NCBI RefSeq assembly: GCF_000733945.1
Contig: NZ_JPOL01000002.1
Span: forward strand, 506,001 to 570,000
Length of the DNA: 64,000 nt
From: Flavimarina sp. Hel_I_48
Lineage (GTDB): Bacteria > Bacteroidota > Bacteroidia > Flavobacteriales > Flavobacteriaceae
Direction: 5' to 3'
The notes under the pieces are model-generated. The model worked only from the letters and a program-made list of their open reading frames with translations. It searched no databases and had not been told where the DNA came from. Both the position numbers and the translations under genes were made by a program. The stretch's first letter is position 1. Each line of letters starts with the position of its first letter. Of this stretch, positions 10,501 through 19,400 are shown in pieces.

Positions 10501-10598
10501 ACCTCCTGCGCGTAAAACACCCCGGTTGTGAGTAACAAACAACTTGCAAATAGCAATTGTTTGAAACTTAAAAAAAATAGTTTTTTTCTTTCTTCCAT
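7527..10598 (-). CDS. SusC/RagA-family TonB-linked outer membrane transporter
   Basis: A complete 1023-residue SusC. Residues 1-31 are a signal peptide. A carboxypeptidase-regulatory-like domain (about 33-105) precedes the TonB box (SEVVVIGYG, 111-119), the plug with DASATAIYGSRGANG (215-229), and a long barrel that ends in an aromatic-terminated strand (NYLLGVNLKF). It imports oligosaccharides using the proton motive force through TonB-ExbBD. It is the first gene of a SusC-SusD operon. A dyad operator sits 91 bp upstream and the divergent GH43 gene carries another copy, so both directions are probably induced together. No TAnnTTTG box was found close to the start. Confidence 0.96.
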   Translation of the reverse strand: MEERKKLFFLSFKQLLFASCLLLTTGVFYAQEVTVSGNVTDGSTPLLGVNVIVDGTSNGTVTDFDGNYTLNNVSSTAVLNFSYVGFETSKVPVDGRNQIDVVLNADSQALSEVVVIGYGTQRKEAVTGSVASIGGAALREVPTVNVSEALTGRLPGVQLSQTSSQPGATQQIRIRGVRSLTASNDPLLVLNGVPFAGSLNDINPNDIKSLDILKDASATAIYGSRGANGVVLITTNTGQTSGEAQFSYDSFSGLKTVFGKYPMMSGPKFVALREAAGQFSNGPDEFDNINTDWQDLYYQSSLITSQNIAVSGGTTSGSYNVSLGYTRDEAVIPDQNFQRYSLNATFDDQLGEYIRFGLSTVTNYSVRKGGNLGVFGNLVSSPIADPYNEDGSLKRIIRMPLQDQWVYTHESIEGLGDSWIDESREFGSYNNFFGEVKIPGVEGLSYRINLGLNYRNTNGGNYTGQGVFSATPDNPSTASINNSTTTRYLVENIMTYDKTFNDKHKLNIVGLYSAEQTSFNSSNIAARDIPADQFQFYNLGQATGEIIVDPNNQGYYKSGLMSFMGRAQYEYDSRYFLTATFRFDGSSRLAQGYKWNTYPAISAGWGIGNEKFMQDVSWVNSLKIRAGYGETSNQSVDPYSTLGLLSTRPYNFGPDDYAVGYYVNQLPNAELGWEYSTTYNFGVDFSLFNYRLTGTAEYYITNTNDILLGVGLPPTAGVDGYTANIGETQNKGFEVSLNGTIIDNPEGVSWDLGVNLYSNQNELVALASGQERDEGNSWFVGSPINVIFDYERIGLWQEGDPYLDILEPGGNVGMIKVRYTGEYNDDGTPVRQIGPDDRQVRNTMPDFQGGFNTRLSYKNFDFNVVGTFQDGGTLISTLYGSSGYLNLLSGRQGNVDVDYWTPENTGAKYPKPGGVVSSDNPKYGSTLGYFDGSYLKVRTITLGYNFDQDLLENIGVDNLRIYGTVQNAFVLFSPYHDESGMDPVTNSYGDENAAASNYQRRLLTIGTNTPATRNYLLGVNLKF

Positions 10599-10688
10599 TG
10601 TTTTTTAATTAAGCTGAATAGAGTTGGTTTTATTAATGTTATAAACACTAATTACTAGTGGAGCTAAATATACAAGAAATATTAAAAA

Positions 10689-10704
10689 ACGCAATCGTTT
10701 GCGC
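10689..10704. promoter_or_regulatory. CAATCG-type operator before the complete SusC gene
   Basis: ACGCAATCGTTTGCGC matches its complement at six of eight pairs, with CGCAA/TTGCG arms. It lies 91 bp upstream of the SusC start. Confidence 0.5.
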
Positions 10705-11072
10705 ACAAAAAGATGTAATTTAAGAATTACCAGTTCTGCACTTCGCAATTCTAAAACTTCGGTAATCAAACTCATTATTTATGAGATTGGACTGAAAAAT
10801 TCAATTCTAAAAATTTTCAAAAAACACCTTACTTTACTGAAAATTGAATGAGAAAATATTTCAAAAATTTGAATTACAGTTTTTTAAGATATTTTTGGTT
10901 GTAAAAAAATTCATGTGACAGCTTTATCATCGTCATCAAAACTGAATAAATTTGGACTAAAACATAGCGATTTTTTACTTTTAAAATAATAGTGAAGCGA
11001 ACCAATTGTCAGATTATAACAATCTTACCAAACATATATGGTGGCGGAATCTTAATAAAAACGCCTATACCA

Positions 11073-11088
11073 AAGCAATCGATTGTTA
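11073..11088. promoter_or_regulatory. CAATCGATTG operator before the GH43 gene
   Basis: AAGCAATCGATTGTTA carries the perfect core CAATCGATTG. It lies about 190 bp before the GH43 start, further away than the other copies. Confidence 0.5.
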
Positions 11089-11275
11089 TAAATTTTCAAT
11101 AGTTTGAGAAAAATTAGAATTCCTTAAATTTAACTTCCACATATTAGGCTCTATATAAGCTGAATACGTAATATTTAAATTTAAGAAAACGATTGATATT
11201 TTTTTCAATATATTAGCTACCTAAAAGGTATAATTTATAAATGCAAAAAACTAACACTCAAAATAAATTCCAAAA

Positions 11276-12391
11276 ATGATTCAGAAAAAAAATAGCTTTC
11301 TTGACAAACTTCTAATTTTCAGCTTATTATGTTCAATTATCAGCTGCAAAAATAACACAGATAAAGATTCCGTAGAATCAGACGAAAAGCAAACTGCTGA
11401 AGAAAAGAATGAAAATACCATCAAAGGTCCCCTGGCAACAGATTTGTACACAGCAGATCCCTCTGCCCATGTATTTAATGACAAACTCTATGTGTATCCT
11501 TCCCATGATTACGATTCGGGAATTCCAGAGGATGATTTGGGCAGCCACTTTGCGATGAAAGATTATCACGTATATTCCATGGATAGCGTAGGCGGTGAAG
11601 TTATAGATCATGGTATCGCACTGGATCTTCCAGACGTACCGTGGGCAAAAATGCAACTCTGGGCGCCCGATGCCGCTGAAAAAGATGGAACCTATTACTT
11701 ATTTTTCCCAGCTAAGGATAAGGACAGTATATTTAGAATGGGCGTAGCTACAAGCAAGAACCCACAAGGTCCCTTTACTGCCGAAAAAGAGCCCATAAAA
11801 GGCAGTTTTAGCATAGATCCGGCAGTTTTTGAGGATACTGACGGAGAGTATTACATGTATTTTGGCGGGATCTGGGGCGGCCAGCTACAGCGTTGGTCTT
11901 CTGGAGAATATAGCAAAGAAGACACCTATCCTGCTGACGATGCTCCCGCATTACATCCCAAAGTTGCAAAAATGGGCGATGATCTGCTAAGTTTTGCAGA
12001 AACTCCAAAAGACGTTATAATTCTCGATGAGAATGGAAAAGAACTGACCACGGGGGACAATGACAGACGCTTTTTTGAAGCGGCCTGGGTTCATAAATAC
12101 AAGGATAAATACTACTTTTCATATTCAACCGGTGATACACACAACATCGTCTATGCTACCGGAGATAACCCCTATGGTCCATTTACATATCAAGGTGTGC
12201 TATTGAAGCCGGTGCTGGGTTGGACAAACCACCACTCTATCGTAGAGTATAATGGTAAATGGTACCTTTTCTTTCATGACAGTTCCCTTTCAAAAGGAAA
12301 AACCTATTTGCGCAGCGTAAAAATGACCGAACTTCATTATAACGATGACGGTTCCATACAGACTATTGATGCCAAGGTAGAAAATCCATAA
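11276..12391 (+). CDS. GH43-family glycoside hydrolase lipoprotein (beta-xylosidase or arabinofuranosidase type)
   Basis: A 371-residue lipoprotein (signal peptide with lipobox IISC, Cys24) followed by an acidic linker. The five-bladed propeller shows the three GH43 acidic residues: base Asp61 (TADPSAHVF), pKa-modulating Asp181 (SIDPAVFED) and acid Glu268 (RFFEAAWV). His319 or His320 in TNHHS fits the metal-binding or structural His of the family. GH43 enzymes remove xylose or arabinose from xylan and arabinan fragments; the lipid anchor suggests periplasm or outer membrane. It is the first of two plus-strand genes, 10 bp before the acetylesterase, and has a dyad operator upstream. The subfamily resembles GH43_1, but I cannot confirm it. 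Confidence 0.88.
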   Translation: MIQKKNSFLDKLLIFSLLCSIISCKNNTDKDSVESDEKQTAEEKNENTIKGPLATDLYTADPSAHVFNDKLYVYPSHDYDSGIPEDDLGSHFAMKDYHVYSMDSVGGEVIDHGIALDLPDVPWAKMQLWAPDAAEKDGTYYLFFPAKDKDSIFRMGVATSKNPQGPFTAEKEPIKGSFSIDPAVFEDTDGEYYMYFGGIWGGQLQRWSSGEYSKEDTYPADDAPALHPKVAKMGDDLLSFAETPKDVIILDENGKELTTGDNDRRFFEAAWVHKYKDKYYFSYSTGDTHNIVYATGDNPYGPFTYQGVLLKPVLGWTNHHSIVEYNGKWYLFFHDSSLSKGKTYLRSVKMTELHYNDDGSIQTIDAKVENP

Positions 12392-12401
12392 AACATTTCC
12401 T

Positions 12402-14324
12402 TTGAAAAAAATCAACTTATTACTGTTTATAGCGCTACAGTGCGTATTTAGCGTATCCAGTGCCCAGATCAAACTGCCAAAATTAGTTTCTGACGGAATG
12501 GTTTTGCAACGGGATACTCCCGTAAATCTCTGGGGCTGGTCAAAGCCACAGGAAGTGATTAGCATTGTTTTTGCCGAGAAGAACTACACCACAAGGGCAG
12601 ACAGTGAAGGTAACTGGAAGTTAAAGCTAGATGCTACTCCTGCCGGAGGCCCGTACACAATAGCGTTATCTGCAAGTAATACAATAACGCTAAATGATGT
12701 TGTATTTGGTGACGTCTGGCTGTGTTCTGGCCAGTCCAATATGGAGCTGCCCATGTCTAGGGTAAGCCCTTTATATGAAGATGAAATTGCGAGTGCAAAT
12801 AATGCCGAAATACGCTATTTTGAAGTGCCAAAAACCTATGATTTTAAGGAGGAAAAGCAAGATATTACCTTTGGTAAATGGGAAAAAGTTACTCCAGAGA
12901 CCATTGAAAATTTTTCTGCTGTGGCTTATTTCTTCGCAAAAAACCTAAATGCCGAGTTGCAAGTACCGATTGGCCTTATCAATTCAAGTCTGGGCGGTTC
13001 ACCGGCAGAAGCATGGATTAGTGAAGAAGGTTTGAAAAAGTTTCCTGAATATTATACTGAAGCTGAAAGGTTCAAAGACAACGACTTAATCGATTCTATT
13101 GAGCAAAGCGACCAGACGCGCCGTGATACCTGGTATAAAACATTGAATGATACTGATCAGGGAATCATTAATAACTGGAAGTCAGCCGACTTTGATTTCT
13201 CAGGTTGGAAAATAATGAATATCCCCGGCTATTGGGCAGCGACAGAAATTGGCGACAAAAACGGTTCGGTTTGGTTTAAAAAACAGGTAGAAATACCTAA
13301 AAAATGGCTAAATAGACCTATAAAATTACTCATGGGGCGCATTGTTGATGCAGATTCCATTTTTGTAAACGACACTTTTATAGGGAATACCACGTATCAA
13401 TATCCGCCACGACGCTATGAAATTCCGGCAGGAATTTTACGAGATGGAAAAAATACGATAACCGTTCGTGTACTAAACGAGTCCGGAAAAGGCGGTTTCG
13501 TTGAAGAAAAACCATATAAGCTTGTAATGGATGAACAAGAAATCGATCTTCGTGGTAAATGGCATTATAAACTTGGATCTGAAATGCCCTTTCTTCAAGG
13601 ACAAACTTTTATACGCTGGAAACCTGAAGGACTTTACAACGCGATGATCGCTCCATTTACCTCAATGAATTTAAAGGGTGTTATCTGGTATCAGGGAGAA
13701 TCAAATGCGGATACACCAGCAGAATATCAAGAATTGTTTACCACTTTAATTGAAGATTGGCGCAGCAAATGGAACGCACCAGAATTTCCATTCTTGTTCG
13801 TACAGTTGGCCAATTTTATGGCTACAAAAGAAGAGCCGGGAGATAGCAACTGGGCACGTTTGCGGGATGCCCAACGGAGAACACTTGCAGTTCCCCATAC
13901 CGGAATGGCAGTTACCATAGACATTGGAGAGGGCAACGATATTCATCCTTTGAACAAAAAAGATGTAGGCGATCGTCTCGCGCAGGCTGCAAAGCATGTA
14001 GCACACGGCAAAAATGTAGTTGCTGGAAGTCCGCTTTATGATTCTATGGAAATTGAGGGAGATACGATCATAATTCGTTTTAAAAACACCGGTAGTGGCC
14101 TTATGGCAAAAAACGGTAAACCCGGTTATTTTGCGATTGCGGGCGAAGATCAAAAATTCATCTGGGCAGATGCCGTTATTAAGGACGATAAAATATTAGT
14201 CAGTAGCCCGGCAATTAAAAATCCCGTGGCCGTACGCTACGGCTGGGCAGATAATCCCGAAGGAGCTAATATTTATAACAAAGAAGGGTTTCCTGCCTCA
14301 CCTTTTAGGACAGATAACTGGTAG
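12402..14324 (+). CDS. SGNH acetylesterase with inserted jelly-roll domain (sialate O-acetylesterase/CE20-like, probable xylan acetylesterase)
   Basis: The 640-residue protein has a signal peptide (1-21). Block I is CSGQSNMELP with nucleophile Ser112. The central region has IWYQGESNA and the catalytic Asp-x-x-His is NDIHP (Asp513, His515). A galactose-binding-like jelly roll (about 270-400) is inserted in the SGNH fold, as in CE20 xylan acetylesterases and sialate O-acetylesterases. Context with CE15 and GH43 favours removing acetyl groups from xylan rather than from sialic acid. The start is TTG, 10 bp after the GH43 stop; no ATG upstream is in frame, and MKKINLLLF is a proper signal start. 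Probably co-transcribed with GH43. Confidence 0.85.
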   Translation: MKKINLLLFIALQCVFSVSSAQIKLPKLVSDGMVLQRDTPVNLWGWSKPQEVISIVFAEKNYTTRADSEGNWKLKLDATPAGGPYTIALSASNTITLNDVVFGDVWLCSGQSNMELPMSRVSPLYEDEIASANNAEIRYFEVPKTYDFKEEKQDITFGKWEKVTPETIENFSAVAYFFAKNLNAELQVPIGLINSSLGGSPAEAWISEEGLKKFPEYYTEAERFKDNDLIDSIEQSDQTRRDTWYKTLNDTDQGIINNWKSADFDFSGWKIMNIPGYWAATEIGDKNGSVWFKKQVEIPKKWLNRPIKLLMGRIVDADSIFVNDTFIGNTTYQYPPRRYEIPAGILRDGKNTITVRVLNESGKGGFVEEKPYKLVMDEQEIDLRGKWHYKLGSEMPFLQGQTFIRWKPEGLYNAMIAPFTSMNLKGVIWYQGESNADTPAEYQELFTTLIEDWRSKWNAPEFPFLFVQLANFMATKEEPGDSNWARLRDAQRRTLAVPHTGMAVTIDIGEGNDIHPLNKKDVGDRLAQAAKHVAHGKNVVAGSPLYDSMEIEGDTIIIRFKNTGSGLMAKNGKPGYFAIAGEDQKFIWADAVIKDDKILVSSPAIKNPVAVRYGWADNPEGANIYNKEGFPASPFRTDNW

Positions 14325-14423
14325 AATAAACTATACAAATTCAGTAATTTTCTATAGACTCTAAAAACAATTTAAATTTTATTTTAAAATCGCATAAAAA
14401 CATATAAAAAAAGAACTAATACA

Positions 14424-16139
14424 TTAGTACCCCGGATTCTGTTTAATATATGGATTGATTGATATATCTCTCTGCGGTATGGGCCATATGTATTTATAAT
14501 CTTCAAAATTTCTTTGATAGTTCGGGTTGTCTTCATTAAATGCAGCAATGATATCCGCTAGATTTTCTGTCCGAATCAAATCGTCTTTACGATGCCCCTC
14601 GTGACTCAATTCCTTCTTTCGCTCTGAAAGTACAGCTTCCAAAAATTCTGTGGTCGTTAAATTGGCCGGCAAATCATATGATGTACTGCCATAAGCTCTT
14701 CTCCTTACTTCATTTACTGCATCATAGGCTTTCATGGTTGGACCATTTACCCTATTTTCGGCTTCGGCGATCATGAGTAGAATATCTGCATAACGCAATA
14801 CTGGAAAATCTAAAACTCCCGAATTGCCAGCAGCTGAATCAAAAAATTTATAGGGACGCCAGTCTACTAGCGCTTCAGCATTTACCTCTTCCCCATTAAC
14901 CAACTTGAAGGTAGCGATATTGGTATAAAAACGCGAATCTTTAAGATCAATGGGAAAGGTTACAGGTTGTTCAAATTGCTCTTCTTCTGTAAGATAAGAG
15001 AATATATAATCTTGATTAAGAAGTAAAATATCGTGGAGCACGGTACCTTGTGGCCCCCAGTAGTTACCATAAGTATTGTGCTCATTACTTTCTTCAAATT
15101 CTATTTTAAAAATTATTTCATTACCGTTTGTATTTCCTCGATTGAAAATAGACGCATAATTGTTTTCCAACTCAAAACTAGCCTCTATTTTATTAAGTTG
15201 TTCAAGAGCCTTTGCATAATTCTCAACTCTTTTGAGCGGAAAACCGGCCGATTGTAAGTACACCTTACCCAATAAAGCCTGCGCTGCTTCTAACGACGCT
15301 TTATCTGCCTGTTCAAACGGTGGTAAATAATCTTGTGCGAAAAGAAGATCACTTATAATTAAATCATACAACTCATTCCCTCCTTGAATAGTAGCAGAGG
15401 GATCATAGTCAAGAGTTCCTGAATATTCTGCGATCAAAGGATTACCGAACCTTTTAACGAGGTTAAAATAGAGAAGAGCGCGTAAAAAGCGTAATTCTGA
15501 TTCAAAAACTTCCAGTTGGGATTCCGGTTTCTCTGCTCGAGTTTCATACAATTTATTTAAACCATAATTGATATCGTTGATCTGGTTATAATGTTCATCC
15601 CAAATAAGACTTATTATGGAATTATTAGAGTCAAAAGAATATCTATCCATCATAGGATCAGCCGCGTTCGGATTTACATAGATCATATCTGCACCTATAT
15701 CCCCCCATGTATTTACAAAATAATGCGGCTTATATATCTCCTGAAGGTTTGCGTAAACATTACTCAAAAACTCCCCAAAATCAAGCGGGCTCTCTTCTAC
15801 GGGATCAATATCTAATGTACTAAATTCCAAAAAGTTATCTTCATCTAATCTAACTTCAACCTCCACCTCAAAACTATAATAATCAGATACATTCATAAAA
15901 ACAGTATAAGTACCTGGACTAATGTTAACAAACCGCACAATACCTTTTGAGTTGGTTCTTAGGGTTTGCGTTTTAGGTTCAGTATAGATCTCTATATTAG
16001 GTACAGGGTCTTTATCACCATCTATAATTCTAATTGTTAAGCTGGTGCTATTTTCTTCTGTGTCCGGGTTATCATCATCGTTAGTACACGCTGAAATTAG
16101 GAATAACGTAAAAAATAGGAAACTCAATCTGCGTATCAT
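14424..16139 (-). CDS. Orphan SusD/RagB-like lipoprotein with an N-terminal regulatory-like beta domain
   Basis: The lipobox is ISAC (Cys18). An extra beta-sandwich of carboxypeptidase-regulatory type (about residues 32-110, with the pattern PVPNIEIYTEP...GIVRFVNISPGTYTV) precedes a SusD-like helical region (about 118-571) with typical RYADILLMIAEAENR and a final NPGY. No SusC partner is adjacent: the next gene upstream is the beta-helix protein, and CE20 is convergent on the other side. Either it works with a SusC elsewhere or is a remnant of a pair. No dyad operator was found before it, so its link to the xylan locus is uncertain. Confidence 0.87.
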   Translation of the reverse strand: MIRRLSFLFFTLFLISACTNDDDNPDTEENSTSLTIRIIDGDKDPVPNIEIYTEPKTQTLRTNSKGIVRFVNISPGTYTVFMNVSDYYSFEVEVEVRLDEDNFLEFSTLDIDPVEESPLDFGEFLSNVYANLQEIYKPHYFVNTWGDIGADMIYVNPNAADPMMDRYSFDSNNSIISLIWDEHYNQINDINYGLNKLYETRAEKPESQLEVFESELRFLRALLYFNLVKRFGNPLIAEYSGTLDYDPSATIQGGNELYDLIISDLLFAQDYLPPFEQADKASLEAAQALLGKVYLQSAGFPLKRVENYAKALEQLNKIEASFELENNYASIFNRGNTNGNEIIFKIEFEESNEHNTYGNYWGPQGTVLHDILLLNQDYIFSYLTEEEQFEQPVTFPIDLKDSRFYTNIATFKLVNGEEVNAEALVDWRPYKFFDSAAGNSGVLDFPVLRYADILLMIAEAENRVNGPTMKAYDAVNEVRRRAYGSTSYDLPANLTTTEFLEAVLSERKKELSHEGHRKDDLIRTENLADIIAAFNEDNPNYQRNFEDYKYIWPIPQRDISINPYIKQNPGY

Positions 16140-16496
16140 AAATGATTATTTTAACATGTTTAAAGTAAAGAATAAATTGATCAAACAGAATAACTTTCCC
16201 ATTTCAAATTAACAGTAATATTATAATAATTTTAAAAATATAGCTTTACAACGACATATATTGTCCTACAAGGATTTTTAATTTTTTAACTAATAAAAAA
16301 TTAGTTGGATAACCTTCAGTTTTTTAATATTCGCTTAGTTAATTTCAACGGTTGACTTTTTTTGAGAGTCGCTAATTAATTTTTAAATCTGAAATTTTAA
16401 AATGATGCTTTTAAGAAATGGAATTTATTAATGAAAACTAAAAAGCCCCATTTATCTCGCGATAAATGGGGCTTTTTCTAATTTATATTTTAAGGA
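16140..16496. other. Intergenic region upstream of the orphan SusD-like gene
   Basis: AT-rich, with the strong bidirectional terminator at 16441-16476. No gene and no clear TAnnTTTG box or CAATCGATTG dyad is visible. Confidence 0.6.
16441..16476 (-). terminator. Strong bidirectional-type terminator after the beta-helix protein gene
   Basis: A perfect 16-bp stem (AAAAGCCCCATTTATC with its complement) around a TCGC loop, with T runs in both readings. It lies 20 bp after the stop at 16497. Confidence 0.85.
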
Positions 16497-19400
16497 CTAT
16501 CTGCCCAAAACCATTTTCAATGATTCTACGGTGTTGCCGGTTACTAAACGAACTATGTATGTTCCCGTAGTTAGGGAATTTACATTCAATTCATTGATTC
16601 CAGATACTCCCTCTTGTGAAAGGACTGTTTTACCAGATCCTATTTCTATAATCGAAATATTCACTTTAGAAGTAACTGTTGCAGGAATATTCAGTTGAAC
16701 CGTTCCTCCTCTTGATGGATTTGGGTAAAGAACACTTTTACTTAGTGAAGCTGCAATTACGTCATCAACACCTAAGGTCATTTGTGCCTCAAAAGCACCT
16801 ATATCCCTTCTCCCTCCAAATACCGCCTCACCGCGCTGATCAAGATCAGAATCATTAGGATTACCAGCATTATATGCTGCAGAACCTTGATTAAGGGCAT
16901 GCGTCATCGTAGGTCCACCATTATCAGCTAGTGCTTCTAACATAGGATCAACAGGACTTTCTGCAGTACCAACCAGATCATTGGACTTTGCAGGAAAAAT
17001 ATCTGTATCATCCTGACCGATTAAATTGTAATCACTGGAAACATAAGTACCCGTGTTAGCTACATCCATTCCAGAAGAAGCGCTATTCATAGCAACAATT
17101 GTATTTCTAAGAGTACTTGTACTTCCTTCCGGAGTATCAATTCCACCACCTATACCCCCAGCATCATTAAATGCTATGGTCACAACATTTGCAAAAAGGG
17201 ATCCGGCAAGATTATAAATTCCACCACCAGTACCATCCGTATTATTTCCAGAAATAGTGCTTCTTCTAATATCCATAGTTCCTGCGCCATTCCATAGACC
17301 ACCTCCTTGATTTGAAGCGTAATTATTGCTAACTGTTGTCCCTTCGATCCAGGAATTACCAGGGCCAGTGATATGTAATGCGCCACCATTGCCTGGAGCA
17401 GACGCTGTACTGTTATCATCAAGGGTAACTTCCATAAGCCTTACGGTACCTATATTTTCTGAAGAATTATCCTCTATACCACCACCGGCGCGCATAGCTT
17501 CGTTACCAGAGATTGTAGTTGAATTGACTGTTAAATTACCTCCTGCTACATTTTGAATACCACCACCAGAACCAGAAGCACCATCAGCTTTATTGTTCAT
17601 AATATCAGAGTACCAGACGTTGAGTGTGCCTCCATTGTTAAATAAAGCACCACCACCGTTAGTTGAATCATCACCACTCGCGATGTTGTTACTAAACATA
17701 CTGGTATAAACAGTCATTGTCCCGGTACTATTCCAGTAAGCACCACCTTCGGCGGCAGCAAAATTACCGTTAGCGCTAGTATTGTTGGTTTCTATGCTTC
17801 CGTTTCCAGTAATGTGAATTGCACCTCCATTACCCGGAGCTGCAGTAGCTGAAAAACCATCTATGGAAACTCCCGCACTGTTACCGGTAAAGTCTGTAAA
17901 ATCGATTTTGGTTATTGAAGTATCCAAAGACCAGTCCTCAATGGCTCCACCAGCACGGTTTGCTGCGTTATTTGTAAATACTACCGGATTACCTTCAGTA
18001 CCCTTAATGGTAAGGCTCGTATTTACCGCCATAAGGACACCACCACCAGATCCACCATTTCCTGTGGCATAATTATCATGAAAATTTGTATCTCCGTTTA
18101 TTACCAATATACCGTTATCGTTTGCAAAAATTGCTCCTCCACCTTTTATTTCCAAAGGATCGGCCACGGTACTTCCCTGAGCGATATTATCGTAAAATTC
18201 GGTTCCATTTATGGTCATGGTCCCGCTTCCGTTCCAAAGACCGCCGCCTTCGTTTGTAGCGATATTTCCCCAGACGTTACCACCTTCAAAATTCACTCCA
18301 GTACTACCGGTTATGTGAACACCTGCTCCATTACCAGGTGCAGCTTTGTCGAAGAAATTTTTACGTATAGAAGATGTGATCACATTTAATGTACCATCAA
18401 TCATCTCGATTCCGGCACCGGCACGGTTGGCATCGTTTTCTGCAATATGGGTGTTTTCCATAGTAATTGTTCCGCCATTACTTAAGATACCCCCACCAGA
18501 ACCTGAGCTTCCGCTTGCATGGTTAAAAAACAACTGAATACCGTTTTCCATAGTTACCACACCACCATTATTATAGAGTCCGCCACCGCCATTGTTGGCC
18601 ATATTCCCCGAAGCAGTGCTTTGGTTTACTATAACACTGTCCTTTAAATTCATTGTCGCACCGGCTTGATTCCAGAATGCTCCACCATCGCGTGCAGCCC
18701 TGTTTCCACTATATATACCACCTAGAATGTTTATCGTAGCTGCACCACTCACATGGAGTGCGCCACCATTACCTGGCGCTGCATTATTGGTATCAAAACG
18801 GTTATTTGTGAATTTACACATAATCATGTCAAGACTACCTTCAACAATTTCGACCGCACCACCGGCACGATTGGCCACATTACCTACAGCCCTAACGTTA
18901 GTAAGGGAAACGGCACCTGCCGTACTTAATAAAGCACCTCCAGAACCGGAAATTCCGTTGGCAATATTACCGGCGAACTCTGTATCTTCTGATATATTTA
19001 AGGTGCCGCCATTATTATATACACCACCACCACCATGATCTGCATCGTTACCTGAGGCGATATTGCTCAAAATTTGAACATCTGCAATATTCATGATACC
19101 AGTACCATTCCACAGCGCACCGCCTTCAGAAGAGGCGATATTGTCTTTGTATACACCACCACTGATAGTGATATTACCAGCCCCGGTAATATGAATTGCA
19201 CCACCATTTCCAGGAGCAGCCGTTGCGGGAGCAACACCGGCGTTATTACCGGTAAAATCTGTGTCTGTAAGGGAAATACCCAGAAGATCGCCATAATCAC
19301 CTTCTATTGCGCCCCCGGCACGATTTGCTCGGTTATTTTGAAAGGAGGAGTTTAAAGCGGTCAATTTAGCGCCCTCCCTTACTAGAATAGCCCCACCAGA

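Larger units (their letters stand above)
10599..11275. other. Divergent regulatory region between SusC and the GH43 gene
   Basis: About 680 bp without a convincing gene. It holds two dyad sites (10689-10704 and 11073-11088) and a weaker half-site around 11186-11196 (ACGATTGAT). The two good sites are near opposite ends, each beside one of the divergent genes. The middle is AT-rich with no clear ORF or TAnnTTTG box. Confidence 0.6.

Noticed and set aside
5564..10598. Plus-strand ORFs opposite SusC and SusD
   Set aside because: They are shadows of well supported genes on the minus strand and show no domain features.
11186..11196. Possible third operator half-site ACGATTGAT before GH43
   Set aside because: Only one arm matches and the dyad fails at several pairs, so it may be chance in AT-rich DNA.
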